From contig JABZGZ010000008.1 of assembly GCA_015259105.1 (NCBI GenBank), positions 1 to 25,473 of the forward strand: 25,473 nucleotides of DNA, written 5' to 3'. The notes below the pieces were generated by a model, which was not told the DNA's origin, did not search any database, and saw nothing but the letters and a program-made list of their open reading frames with translations. Of the stretch, positions 14,474-22,783 are shown piece after piece (the first letter of the stretch is position 1; the number at the start of each line of letters is the position of its first letter). Origin of the DNA: Atopobium sp. GTDB taxonomy: Bacteria > Actinomycetota > Coriobacteriia > Coriobacteriales > Atopobiaceae. The position numbers and the translations under genes were made by a program.

Positions 14474-15907
14474 TTAGCTCTTTAGGCGTGCTACAGCGTA
14501 TTCGCTAATGAGTAGCAAGAAGAGGATAAGGATAGAGGAGAAGCTACCAATAACTGCGCCGTTAAGACCAGTAAAGCTGACCATCATCCAGATAATAGGA
14601 ATGGATACAACAAATGAAATGAGGTAGGCGCGCGTAACCGCCTTTTGAGCTCGCATGATGGTGATGAGCTGGTACAAAAAGTCAATCGCAGCACAAAGGC
14701 CACCGGTGGCTACCATAATGCGTGCGAGTCCGCGATACTGCTCAAAATCAACGCCGTACAAGAAGCTGTTAAGAGGAATGCCAATAAACTCAACAAATGC
14801 TGCAGTACCTGCGGTGACTACGGCAATGGCTCCAAACAGGGCAAGTACCATTACGCCAAAGCGCTTCTTACTAGCAGGATTATGGATAGAAGTTTCTAGC
14901 AGGCTGGCAAGCTTAAAGAGCTGCGGCCTGTAGATGAGCGTAGAGATCATCAAAATTGTGTGAGCGGGGAAATAGAGTGCATTGAAGTACAACTGATTGC
15001 TGTATGAAAGCGTGCCTTCCATGGCAAACTTTGGCAGCGAGTCAATAAGGTTGTAGAGGAAAAGCGCTAAAAAGAGAGGCCAACATTGCACAAAGATATC
15101 TTTGATGTTTGCAAGCTTGAAGCGCACACTTTTATCGGTCTCAAGAATGGCTAGGGGAGCAGAAACAAATACCAGGGTGATAAGGGCACAAATACCCATG
15201 CTCCAGCTTGCCCATACAAGATTTCTGGTAACAAACAACACAGCAGTAAAGAGAATAAAACTGGCACTACACCTAAGAGCCTGACTGAGTCCTGCTAGAT
15301 AGAGCTTGTCTTTTTGCTGTAGACGACCTTCGTAGACATCAGCCATACCGTCAACTGCCCTAAAAAGCAAAGCTCCCGTGCAGATAGAAAACATGGGCTC
15401 GGTATACCCTTTAAAGAAGCACCAAATAAGACCTGCTAGTACCATGACAATAACGGTAGCTGCGCGTTGAATCTGGTAATCAGAAAAACTACGTTGTTCA
15501 GCTATGTCGGAAACTTGATACGTGCGGACACCGTATTGGGCAATAAATAACAAAAGCGTTGCCACAACAAATGCCATGGAGAAGAGTCCTGCTTGTTCAA
15601 TGCCAACAAGCTGAGAGCAAACAACAGTTAAAAGCGGAAAAAGTGCACCCCAGGCACCTTGTCCAAGAGCATTAAAAAGATAGTCTTGTGATGTTTGATG
15701 TGCCAAGTATTGCTCGTCTTGATTAGCAATATCGCCAGAGACCACGGCAGAGAGAAGCCTGGTCCACCATGTAACCACAATGCCAGGTTGACCCCCGTTT
15801 GTGCGCGAGTCATCAAGCTCATAACGAGGTGTGCGAAGGCGCTCTACCTGCTTATGTACGGAAGAATTGTTGTACGCAGTACGACTTTTCTTGAATGGAT
15901 TGAGCAT
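14474..15907 (-). CDS. MATE/Wzx-type polytopic membrane protein (putative flippase)
   Basis: A 477-residue protein with a ~75-residue soluble N-terminus and about 12 hydrophobic segments from residue ~80 to the end (for example FPLLTVVCSQLVGIEQAGLFSMAF and PLFLALFLYNLIDSLPKFAM). The Asn-Leu-Ile-Asp-Ser helix and the overall layout fit the polysaccharide-exporter branch of the MOP superfamily, which flips lipid-linked sugars or related molecules across the membrane. No glycosyltransferase is adjacent. The ATG at 15907 has only AGG eight bases upstream. The annotated C-terminus ends RLKS; a one-base shift would extend it by 11 charged residues (see findings). Exact substrate unknown; another MOP subfamily is possible. 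Confidence 0.8.
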   Translation of the reverse strand: MLNPFKKSRTAYNNSSVHKQVERLRTPRYELDDSRTNGGQPGIVVTWWTRLLSAVVSGDIANQDEQYLAHQTSQDYLFNALGQGAWGALFPLLTVVCSQLVGIEQAGLFSMAFVVATLLLFIAQYGVRTYQVSDIAEQRSFSDYQIQRAATVIVMVLAGLIWCFFKGYTEPMFSICTGALLFRAVDGMADVYEGRLQQKDKLYLAGLSQALRCSASFILFTAVLFVTRNLVWASWSMGICALITLVFVSAPLAILETDKSVRFKLANIKDIFVQCWPLFLALFLYNLIDSLPKFAMEGTLSYSNQLYFNALYFPAHTILMISTLIYRPQLFKLASLLETSIHNPASKKRFGVMVLALFGAIAVVTAGTAAFVEFIGIPLNSFLYGVDFEQYRGLARIMVATGGLCAAIDFLYQLITIMRAQKAVTRAYLISFVVSIPIIWMMVSFTGLNGAVIGSFSSILILFLLLISEYAVARLKS

Positions 15908-16006
15908 GTAAAACCTAAAATCTTCTTTAACTTGGCCAGAAACTTTGATATATCAATTTTTATTTGTTATATCGATTGTAGTCCACGATGTACATTAGGT
16001 AACAGA

Positions 16007-16035
16007 TTGACAAACAATCGTGCGAAGATTGTTAC
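16007..16035 (+). promoter_or_regulatory. ppc promoter region with operator-like inverted repeat
   Basis: A perfect -35 TTGACA lies at 16007-16012. The best -10 at 17-bp spacing is TGTTAC (16030-16035), a weak match. Between them AACAATC (16014-16020) and GATTGTT (16027-16033) are a perfect 7-bp inverted repeat with a 6-base centre. A factor bound there would block or remodel the promoter. Confidence 0.45.
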
Positions 16036-16087
16036 AAAAGGGTATGGTAGATAGTACGTATTCTGAGTCATGTGGGAAAGGATGAGC

Positions 16088-18955
16088 ATGGCAGGCAATC
16101 CTCAAGATTCAAATCTAGAGTCCAGCAATGCTTCTGTTGACAAGAAACCCATCGATGGTGCAACAACTTCCGAGGTAGCTCAGTCGCTTCTTGAACGACG
16201 TGGGAATGAGATTGCTGCTGCTCGTACCCTTATTCAAGCGCTTAAAGCGCCAGCTCCTCTGCGCGATAACCTTACCTTCTTTTTGCGTTTGGTAAGAAAA
16301 GTGCTTGCTGAGTACAATCCAGATCTTCTTACGAGCTTTGACACGTTGTTGGTTGAAGCAATTAAAGCTGGACCAGATGATTTGTCTACAACTCGCGCAC
16401 CTTTGCTGCTTGAGGCAATCAATGCGGTACTCAAAGTAGATTCAGAGAAGGAATCGCTTAATGCTTTTCTGCGTTTTGCTTCTACCATTGACAACTTGAG
16501 CATGGAAGACTCCGTGCTTCTCATGCGCGCATTTGTAACTTTCTTCCACTTAGCAAATCTTTGTGAAGAGAATTATCGCGTTACCAGCCTGCGCTCTCGT
16601 GAGGCTTCTGTTGATCCATCTTCTGCAGAAGACCCCATCAATGAGATAACCGTTGCCTATAGGCAGCTTATTGACGAGTGCGGTGAAGAAGAGGCAAAAG
16701 CACGTCTTAATCGTCTTGAGTTCCACCCTGTCTTTACTGCGCACCCAACTGAGGCTCGTCGTAAAAACGTTGAGCGCCGAATCCGTACCATCTCAGAGCT
16801 TCTTGATGAGCGTCAGAGGCTTGGTGGTCCTGCTCGTGTGGAAAACGAGCGTCGCATGCTGCAAGAGATTGACGGCCTATTCCGTACGTCTCCTATCGGT
16901 CATAAAAAGCCAACTCCTTTGGAGGAGGCAGATACTGTCCTCAACATTTTTGACACCACCCTTTTTGAGATGGTTCCTTCGGTATATCGCCGCTTTGATA
17001 ACTGGGTGCTGGGAGAAAACGCTGGTTGTGTGCCGCCTGTCTGCCCACCATTTTTCCGTCCAGGTAGCTGGATTGGCTCCGACCGCGACGGTAACCCTAA
17101 TGTTACCGCCCTGGTTTCTCGCCAAGTTGCCGAGAAGTACCGTGTACACGTACTGCAGGCACTGGCTCGGGCTACCAAGGAAGTCAGTCGAGGCCTGACG
17201 CTTGATGGTATTTCTACTCCAGCTTCGCCTGCGCTTGTCAATCTTTGGGCACAGCAGGTAGAAATGAGCCAGGCCCTGACCTCTAGGGCTATTGATAAGG
17301 CTGGGTCTGAGTTGCATCGTGCGGCAATGCGCGTCATTTCTGGCCGACTCAGCGCCACCATTGAGCGTAATGCTGACCTGATGTATCAAAACGCCGAAGA
17401 GTTTATTGCTGATCTGCGTGTTATTCAGGATTCACTAGCTCAAGCAGGGGCTTTCCGTATTGCCTACGGTCCTGTTCAGAAGCTTATCTGGCAGGCTCAA
17501 ACTTTTGGCTTCCACTTGGTAGAGATGGAGTTCCGTCAGCACTCTTTGGTGCACAAGCGTGCGCTTGCAGATATTGAGGCACATCCCTCAACTGCCGAGA
17601 AACCCGCCAAACTTGATGCTATGACGCAGGAGGTGCTAGACACCTTCCGCTCCATTGGATCAATTCAAAAGAAGAACGGCATTAACGCTGCTCGTCGCTA
17701 TATTATTTCGTTTACGCAGTCTGCTCAGGATGTTGAGAATGTCTATAAGCTTGCACGTCTTGCGTTTGCAAATGAAGAAGACGTTCCTGTACTAGACGTT
17801 ATTCCACTCTTTGAGCAAATTGAAGATCTTGAGAACGCTGTTGCTACACTTGACCAGGTAATTCAGCTTCCTGAGGTACAGGTACGTCTTGCTCAGACAG
17901 GCCGCAAGCTTGAGGTCATGCTGGGCTATTCCGATTCCTCAAAGGACGAGGGTCCAACTACGGCAACGTTGGTTCTGCATAAGACCCAGGCTGCTTTGGC
18001 AGAGTGGGCAGAGAAGAACTCCATTGACCTCATCTTGATGCATGGCCGTGGCGGTGCAGTTGGTCGTGGCGGTGGTCCTGCAAATCGTGCTGTTCTTTCT
18101 CAGCCTAAGGGATCGGTAAACGGTCGCTTTAAACTTACTGAGCAGGGAGAAGTTATTTTTGCTCGCTATGGTGACCCAACGCTTGCCCGTCGTCACGTAG
18201 AGTCCGTTGCAGGAGCAACACTGCTTCAGATGGCACCTTCTATTGAACAGAAGAATACTCAGACAGACGTGAAGTTTGCTTCGCTCGCTTCTGAGCTTGA
18301 TAAAGCGTCCAAGCAGCGTTTCTTGGAGCTCATTCACTCCGATGGCTTTGCTGAGTGGTTCTCGGTTGTTACCCCTCTGACAGAGATTGGTCTTCTCCCT
18401 ATTGGTTCAAGACCTGCAAAACGTGGCCTGGGCGCCAAGTCTCTTGATGACTTGCGTGCTATCCCCTGGATTTTCTCGTGGTCACAGGCTCGTATCAACC
18501 TGGCTGCTTGGTACGGACTGGGTAGTGCCTGCGAGGCAGTAGGGGATATTGAGCGTCTCCGTGAGGCATATAGAGAGTGGCCGCTGTTCACTACGTTTAT
18601 CGACAACATTGAGATGTCAATCTCCAAAATTGATGCTCGTATTGCAAGACTTTATCTGGCTCTGGGTGATCGTCCTGAGCTTTCGGAGATGGTTCTCTCC
18701 GAGATGTCGTTGACGCGCAAGTGGGTCCTTGCTATCACCGGTAACAAGTGGCCGTTGGAGAACCGTCGTGTGCTTGGTCCTGTTATCCGCCTGCGTCTGC
18801 CATTTGTTAATATTCTTTCGGTTACGCAGGTACATGCCCTATCTGAGCTTCGTATAAGGGATGACATGCTTACTCCAGAGGAGCGCGCAAACATTACGTA
18901 TTTGATTTTGTGCACCGTGTCTGGTGTTGCCGCAGGTCTGCAGAATACAGGCTGA
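16088..18955 (+). CDS. ppc: Phosphoenolpyruvate carboxylase
   Basis: A 955-residue enzyme that adds bicarbonate to PEP to give oxaloacetate, the anaplerotic entry that in anaerobes feeds aspartate and the reductive branch to succinate. Family motifs are intact: FTAHPTEARRKNV with the catalytic His near 219, GSWIGSDRDGNPNVT, MEFRQHS, MLGYSDSSKDEGP, HGRGGAVGRGGGP near 645-660, GSRPAKRG, IPWIFSWSQ, and the conserved C-terminal QNTG. The N-terminus has about 60 extra, poorly conserved residues. ATG 16088 is chosen because AAAGGA (16077-16082) lies five bases before it; in-frame ATGs at 16070 and 16082 lack a spaced site. It is a single-gene unit with its own promoter and a terminator 88 bases after the stop. 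Confidence 0.97.
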   Translation: MAGNPQDSNLESSNASVDKKPIDGATTSEVAQSLLERRGNEIAAARTLIQALKAPAPLRDNLTFFLRLVRKVLAEYNPDLLTSFDTLLVEAIKAGPDDLSTTRAPLLLEAINAVLKVDSEKESLNAFLRFASTIDNLSMEDSVLLMRAFVTFFHLANLCEENYRVTSLRSREASVDPSSAEDPINEITVAYRQLIDECGEEEAKARLNRLEFHPVFTAHPTEARRKNVERRIRTISELLDERQRLGGPARVENERRMLQEIDGLFRTSPIGHKKPTPLEEADTVLNIFDTTLFEMVPSVYRRFDNWVLGENAGCVPPVCPPFFRPGSWIGSDRDGNPNVTALVSRQVAEKYRVHVLQALARATKEVSRGLTLDGISTPASPALVNLWAQQVEMSQALTSRAIDKAGSELHRAAMRVISGRLSATIERNADLMYQNAEEFIADLRVIQDSLAQAGAFRIAYGPVQKLIWQAQTFGFHLVEMEFRQHSLVHKRALADIEAHPSTAEKPAKLDAMTQEVLDTFRSIGSIQKKNGINAARRYIISFTQSAQDVENVYKLARLAFANEEDVPVLDVIPLFEQIEDLENAVATLDQVIQLPEVQVRLAQTGRKLEVMLGYSDSSKDEGPTTATLVLHKTQAALAEWAEKNSIDLILMHGRGGAVGRGGGPANRAVLSQPKGSVNGRFKLTEQGEVIFARYGDPTLARRHVESVAGATLLQMAPSIEQKNTQTDVKFASLASELDKASKQRFLELIHSDGFAEWFSVVTPLTEIGLLPIGSRPAKRGLGAKSLDDLRAIPWIFSWSQARINLAAWYGLGSACEAVGDIERLREAYREWPLFTTFIDNIEMSISKIDARIARLYLALGDRPELSEMVLSEMSLTRKWVLAITGNKWPLENRRVLGPVIRLRLPFVNILSVTQVHALSELRIRDDMLTPEERANITYLILCTVSGVAAGLQNTG

Positions 18956-19043
18956 TGTCGCACCGCTTGCCATAAGTTTGAGCAAACAAATGTTTATGTT
19001 TACGTAAAACTAGTACTATCTGAAATAAAGTTGCAATATTTAC

Positions 19044-19088
19044 AAGGCGAGAAACCACTGGTAGTCAGAGTTTCTCGCCTTATTTTTT
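19044..19088 (+). terminator. Intrinsic terminator after ppc, built from the dispersed repeat
   Basis: AAGGCGAGAAAC (19044-19055) and GTTTCTCGCCTT (19070-19081) form a perfect 12-bp stem with a 14-base loop, followed by A and six T's (19083-19088). Both arms are copies of the dispersed AAGGCGAGAAAC motif. Confidence 0.9.
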
Positions 19089-19109
19089 ATTTTAATTATT
19101 AAATGAAAG

Positions 19110-19175
19110 TTGAATTACCTTAACTTTTAGTTGATACTAATGAAGTAAAAGTTCGAAAGAGCAAACTTAGTTTGC
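19110..19175 (+). promoter_or_regulatory. feo operon promoter and candidate metal-regulator dyads
   Basis: TTGAAT (19110-19115) and GATACT (19133-19138) form a promoter with a 17-bp spacer. AACTTTTA (19122-19129) and TAAAAGTT (19146-19153) are a perfect 8-bp inverted repeat around the -10 and start site, with TTAG-N6-CTAA nested at 19127-19140. Downstream, GCAAAC-TTA-GTTTGC (19161-19175) is a second perfect dyad. Feo operons are usually iron-repressed by Fur or DtxR/IdeR; which protein acts here is unknown. Confidence 0.5.
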
Positions 19176-19196
19176 CTACGTTATTTTGGGGGATGC

Positions 19197-19463
19197 ATGG
19201 ATACAGAAAAGACCTCACAGGGTCCTGCGAATTCTGGTCCAGTTCTTCCTCTTGCCATGCTTGGTGAGGGAGAGACTGCGCTGATTGTAACGGTTAAGGG
19301 TGCTTCTGATCTTCGCCAGCACCTCTCAACACTTGGTTTTGTTGAGGGCGCCGAGGTAAAGGTTATTTCACGAGTCAACGGCGACGTTATTGTTAGCGTT
19401 AAGGGTGCACGACTTGGACTGAACCGTCAGATGTCGTCGCACATCATGGTTTCTCCGCTCTAA
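19197..19463 (+). CDS. feoA: FeoA-domain protein 1
   Basis: An 88-residue protein. After a ~17-residue leader, residues ~18-88 form a FeoA SH3-like domain: ASDLRQHLSTLGFVEGAEVKVISRVNGDVIVSVKGARLGLNRQMSSHIMV, with the usual 'LGF..G..v.v' and 'G..v.v.v.g..igL....a..I.v' pattern. FeoA proteins bind or regulate FeoB in ferrous-iron uptake. GGGGGA precedes the ATG. It is the first gene of the operon and is separated by 69 bases from the second feoA. Having two distinct small FeoA proteins before FeoB is common in anaerobic Gram-positives. Of the two this is the more divergent. Confidence 0.93.
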   Translation: MDTEKTSQGPANSGPVLPLAMLGEGETALIVTVKGASDLRQHLSTLGFVEGAEVKVISRVNGDVIVSVKGARLGLNRQMSSHIMVSPL

Positions 19464-19532
19464 ACACTTTGTTGTATTGCGCTGCTGGTAAAACCCGCGG
19501 CTTTTAATACGTGTTTCGATGAAAGGAAGGTT

Positions 19533-19778
19533 ATGGCAACTCTGAAAGAAGTTAAGGTGGGGGAGAGTTGCACGGTTGCTGCGCTAAAGGGTGTAGGCGC
19601 CGTGAAACGTCGCATCATGGACATGGGCCTTACTAAGGGTACTGAGGTTCACGTCAAAAAGGTAGCACCACTGGGAGACCCAATTGAGCTCACAGTTCGT
19701 GGCTACGAGCTTTCTATCCGCAAGGATGAAGCTGCAAGCATTGAAGTAGTAGACGTTCACAAGGTAGAGGAAGCCTAA
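19533..19778 (+). CDS. feoA: FeoA-domain protein 2
   Basis: An 81-residue FeoA protein that is almost only the SH3-like domain: TLKEVKVGESCTVAALKG, VKRRIMDMGLTKGTEVHV, then PLGDPIELTVRGYELSIRKDEAASI, the canonical FeoA pattern. AAAGGAAGG lies upstream of the ATG. Its stop overlaps the feoB start (TAATG), so FeoA2 and FeoB are made in linked amounts, in keeping with a direct contact between them. Confidence 0.96.
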   Translation: MATLKEVKVGESCTVAALKGVGAVKRRIMDMGLTKGTEVHVKKVAPLGDPIELTVRGYELSIRKDEAASIEVVDVHKVEEA

Positions 19779-22438
19779 TGGCACAACAGACTATTATTGG
19801 TCTTGCAGGTAATCCAAACTGCGGTAAGACCACCCTATTCAATGAGCTTACGGGCTCAAACGGCTACGTCGGCAACTGGCCAGGCGTTACCGTTGAGAAG
19901 AAGCAGGCAAATTGGCGTGCCGATAAGGACGTCACCTTTGTCGACCTTCCTGGTATTTACTCTCTGTCTCCATATTCACCAGAGGAGCAGGTATCTCGTG
20001 ACTACCTCATTAATGAGCGTCCAGACGCCATTATTGACCTTCTCGATGTTACCAACCTGGAGCGCAACCTCTATCTGACTACTCAGATTCTTGAGGCTGG
20101 CCGCCCTGTTGTTCTTGGTCTTAACATGGTTGACCTGCTCAAGGAGTCCGGTGACGTCATTGATACCAAGGAGCTTTCCAAGCAGCTTGGTGTTGAGGTT
20201 GTTGAGGTTTCTGCACTTCGTAACAAGAACATTGACACTCTGGTAAAGACTGCAATTAAGGCTGGCCAGGAGGGAACTCCTGCTGAGGGCGTTAAGTGCT
20301 TTACCCCAGAGGTAGAAGAGGCTCTTGGCAAGATTGCTGCTGCAATCGAGGGTCTTGCTCCTGCAACTCTTTCTCGTTGGTACTCCATTAAGGTCTTTGA
20401 GCGCGATGTAAATGCAATTGCTCCTCTTAACCTTTCTGCCGAGAAGACCGCAGAGCTTGAGCAGATTATTGCTGCAGTTGAGCAGTCCCGCGACGATGAT
20501 GCTGAGTCCATCATTACGTCTGACCGTTATGAGTGGATTGCTGGCGTAATGGCAGCTTGCGTCAAGAAAGCACCTAAAAAACTGAGTACTTCCGAGAAGA
20601 TTGACCGTGTTGTTACTAACCGTATTCTGGGTCTTCCAATTTTTGTTATTGTAATGTCCCTGGTGTATTTTATCTCTATTTCTACAGTTGGTATCAATGC
20701 TACCAACTGGGTCAACGACAATCTGTTTGACAAAGGTTTTCACGTATTGGGCATCGGAGATGCAGAGTATAGTCAGGCAAAAGATGATTTTGACTCTCAC
20801 CACTATGGCGACCAGATTGACGCATATCTCAATGCAGCAGACGAGGCCGGTATTGATACCACTGAGGTTCGTGCTGCAATCGCGGCTAAACAGTGGGATT
20901 CTGACGCTATCACCAGCTTTGAGGCAGAGACTGCCAAGAAGAACGTTGTTGCTCTGAGCGCACCAGTTCATGATGAGGATGGCAACTTCGTTGATACTGA
21001 CGACAATCCTCTTCAGCTTGACGCAAACGGCAACCCAATTCTTGCTGAAGGTCAAGAACTTCAGACTCTGGGCGGCGTAACTGCTGCGGGCTTCAAGACC
21101 GCTGTTGAAGGCGCTGCTACTGAGCCAGAGGCATCTGAGTACGGCATGTATGTCCCTGGTATTCCTACGCTTGCTCGCGGCGCTCTTGAGGGTGCTGGCG
21201 CAAGCCCCGTCATCACCAGTCTTGTAGTTGACGGTATTATCGGCGGCGTAGGTGCTGTTCTTGGCTTTATTCCACAGATGTTTGTCTTGTTTGTTATGTT
21301 GTGTTTCTTGGAAGACTGCGGATATATGAGCCGCGTTGCTTTTGTTATGGACCGTGTCTTCCGTCGTTTTGGTCTATCAGGTAAGTCTTTTATTCCACTT
21401 CTTATCTCCTCTGGTTGTGGTGTTCCTGGCGTTCTTTCTACTCGTACTATTGAAAATGAGAAAGATCGTCGCATGACGATTATGCTTACCACTATGATTC
21501 CATGTTCGGCAAAACAGCCTATTATTGCCTTGATTATGGGTGTTCTTATTGGAGGAACTACTGCTTGGTGGATTGCCCCAGCCTTTTATTTCTTGGGTGT
21601 AGCTATGATTGTTATTTCTGCAATCATGCTAAAGAAGACTAAGGCTTTTGAGGGAGAGCCAGCACCATTTGTCATGGAACTTCCTGATTATCACATGCCT
21701 TCTCTTAAGTCTTGGGCAATGCATGTTTGGGAGCGTATTTCTGCGTATATTATTAAAGCTGGTACCATTATTTTTGCTGCAGCAATTGGAATTTGGGTTT
21801 TATCCAATTTTGGCTGGGCTAACTGGGACGGCGCAAATGGAGTATTCGGCTATCTCCCAGGTATTCAGGGTGCTCCTGATAATGTTATGGACTTTTCTTT
21901 GCTTGCTGCTATTGGCGGTTCTATTGGATTTATCTTCTCTCCACTTGGATTTGGAAATTGGCAGGCAACTGTAGCTTCTATTTCTGCTTTGATTGCAAAA
22001 GAGAATCTTGTTTCCACCTTTGGCGTTCTTTATGGCCTTGGCGATGCAAGTGAGAAGTCTGTCACTATGTGGTCTGGCTTTGCTGGTATGTTTACTGATG
22101 CTGGTGGTATCCTCCACGTTGGTGCAATGTGTGCATTTGTTGCATTCAATATGCTTGACGCACCTTGCTTCGCTGCAGTAGGTTCTATTCGTCGACAAAT
22201 GAACGACTCTAAGTGGTTCTGGTTTGCCATTGGTTATCAGTGCATTTTTGCATGGATTGTAGGCCTGATGATTAATCAGTTCTGGGAGTTCTTCGTTCTT
22301 GGCTCCTTTGGTGTGTGGACTGTTGTTGCCTTTATCTTCCTGGCAGCAATTCTCTTCCAGCTTTTGCGTCCAGCTCCAAAGTGGGATAAGAAGGACGATA
22401 AGATCCTAACCAACCTTACCGAGGTTGCAAAGGCATAA
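19778..22438 (+). CDS. feoB: Ferrous iron transporter FeoB with enlarged extracytoplasmic loop
   Basis: An 886-residue inner-membrane Fe(II) transporter. The cytoplasmic G domain has G1 GNPNCGKT (11-18), switch Thr in WPGVTVEKK, G3 DLPG (56-59), G4 NMVD (116-119) and G5 SAL; a helical GDI-type domain follows to ~270. Membrane helices start near 282 (LGLPIFVIVMSLVYF). The Gate regions are visible, including LISSGCGVPGVLSTRTIENEKDR and MIPCSAKQPIIAL. FeoB is usually 650-780 residues; the excess lies mostly between membrane helices 1 and 2, where ~140 residues (about 312-455) form a soluble Asp/Glu/Ala-rich insert facing outward by topology. The reading frame is intact. Last gene of the feoA-feoA-feoB operon, closed by a strong terminator. 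Confidence 0.97.
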   Translation: MAQQTIIGLAGNPNCGKTTLFNELTGSNGYVGNWPGVTVEKKQANWRADKDVTFVDLPGIYSLSPYSPEEQVSRDYLINERPDAIIDLLDVTNLERNLYLTTQILEAGRPVVLGLNMVDLLKESGDVIDTKELSKQLGVEVVEVSALRNKNIDTLVKTAIKAGQEGTPAEGVKCFTPEVEEALGKIAAAIEGLAPATLSRWYSIKVFERDVNAIAPLNLSAEKTAELEQIIAAVEQSRDDDAESIITSDRYEWIAGVMAACVKKAPKKLSTSEKIDRVVTNRILGLPIFVIVMSLVYFISISTVGINATNWVNDNLFDKGFHVLGIGDAEYSQAKDDFDSHHYGDQIDAYLNAADEAGIDTTEVRAAIAAKQWDSDAITSFEAETAKKNVVALSAPVHDEDGNFVDTDDNPLQLDANGNPILAEGQELQTLGGVTAAGFKTAVEGAATEPEASEYGMYVPGIPTLARGALEGAGASPVITSLVVDGIIGGVGAVLGFIPQMFVLFVMLCFLEDCGYMSRVAFVMDRVFRRFGLSGKSFIPLLISSGCGVPGVLSTRTIENEKDRRMTIMLTTMIPCSAKQPIIALIMGVLIGGTTAWWIAPAFYFLGVAMIVISAIMLKKTKAFEGEPAPFVMELPDYHMPSLKSWAMHVWERISAYIIKAGTIIFAAAIGIWVLSNFGWANWDGANGVFGYLPGIQGAPDNVMDFSLLAAIGGSIGFIFSPLGFGNWQATVASISALIAKENLVSTFGVLYGLGDASEKSVTMWSGFAGMFTDAGGILHVGAMCAFVAFNMLDAPCFAAVGSIRRQMNDSKWFWFAIGYQCIFAWIVGLMINQFWEFFVLGSFGVWTVVAFIFLAAILFQLLRPAPKWDKKDDKILTNLTEVAKA

Positions 22439-22466
22439 GCTACTACTAGATTAGTACGCTGACCTG

Positions 22467-22499
22467 ATCCCCCGCACCAATTCGGCGCGGGGGATTTTG
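22467..22499 (+). terminator. Intrinsic terminator after feoB
   Basis: ATCCCCCGC (22467-22475) pairs perfectly with GCGGGGGAT (22487-22495), an 11-base loop between, followed by TTTGTTT. Confidence 0.9.
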
Positions 22500-22555
22500 T
22501 TTATGTTTATCTCGGACTTTCTTGATATAAGATAAAAATCCATAGACATGTAAAC

Positions 22556-22564
22556 TTAGTCTAA
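22556..22564. promoter_or_regulatory. TTAG-T-CTAA dyad, candidate DtxR-family core
   Basis: TTAGTCTAA is symmetric around its central T and resembles the centre of IdeR/DtxR sites (TTAGNCTAA-like). It lies 47 bp before the -35 of the orphan RNA gene. The preceding AAAC extends an AAACTTAGT string also found in the feoA leader (19163-19171). Weak evidence alone. Confidence 0.3.
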
Positions 22565-22610
22565 CTTTTTGTAGAGTTTACGAAATTAGATAAAAAAACT
22601 GAAAAGATTC

Positions 22611-22639
22611 TTGTAAGTTTTCCTCGGTTAACTTACTAT
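22611..22639 (+). promoter_or_regulatory. Promoter of orphan small RNA
   Basis: TTGTAA (22611-22616) and TACTAT (22634-22639) are 17 bp apart. Start of transcription would be near 22646. No protein-coding start follows on this strand before a terminator at 22726-22764. Confidence 0.5.
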
Positions 22640-22645
22640 GTTTTT

Positions 22646-22764
22646 AAGCAATTTACTTGCTTGCTTTATTCAGGTTCCCGTAGCTCGGAGAAAGACCCTC
22701 TCCCTTTCTTGCGAGCGTAGAACACGAGCCGCTGACTCTGGGTGTCAGCGGCTCGCCCCTTTTT
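22646..22764 (+). ncRNA. Predicted orphan structured small RNA (about 119 nt)
   Basis: Part of the 345-bp gap between feoB and the minus-strand CDF gene. A candidate promoter, three successive hairpins and a terminator line up on the plus strand with no open reading frame of note. Hairpin 1 is AAGCAA/TTGCTT just at the 5' end. Hairpin 2 joins GCTCG...AGAAAG (22683-22694) to CTTTCTTGCGAGC (22704-22716) through a small internal loop. Hairpin 3 is the terminator. I do not recognise the family; the SRP-RNA core motif, 6S-like long duplex and tmRNA ends are absent. Its place behind feoB suggests a link to iron, but this is only context. Confidence 0.55.
22726..22764 (+). terminator. Terminator of the orphan small RNA
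   Basis: GAGCCGCTGAC (22726-22736) pairs perfectly over 11 bp with GTCAGCGGCTC (22744-22754); a 7-base loop; then GCCCC and five T's (22760-22764). It points along the plus strand, away from feoB's own terminator 230 bp earlier, so a separate transcript is expected. Confidence 0.8.
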
Positions 22765-22783
22765 AAGATGTATTTATTTGCTT

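Noticed and set aside
16070..16087. Upstream ATG starts for ppc at 16070 and 16082
   Set aside because: No spaced Shine-Dalgarno for either, and AAAGGA at 16077-16082 fits ATG 16088.
19976..21055. 359-codon minus-strand reading frame within feoB
   Set aside because: It lies opposite an intact FeoB with all motifs; the composition is that of an antisense shadow and no ribosome site is present.
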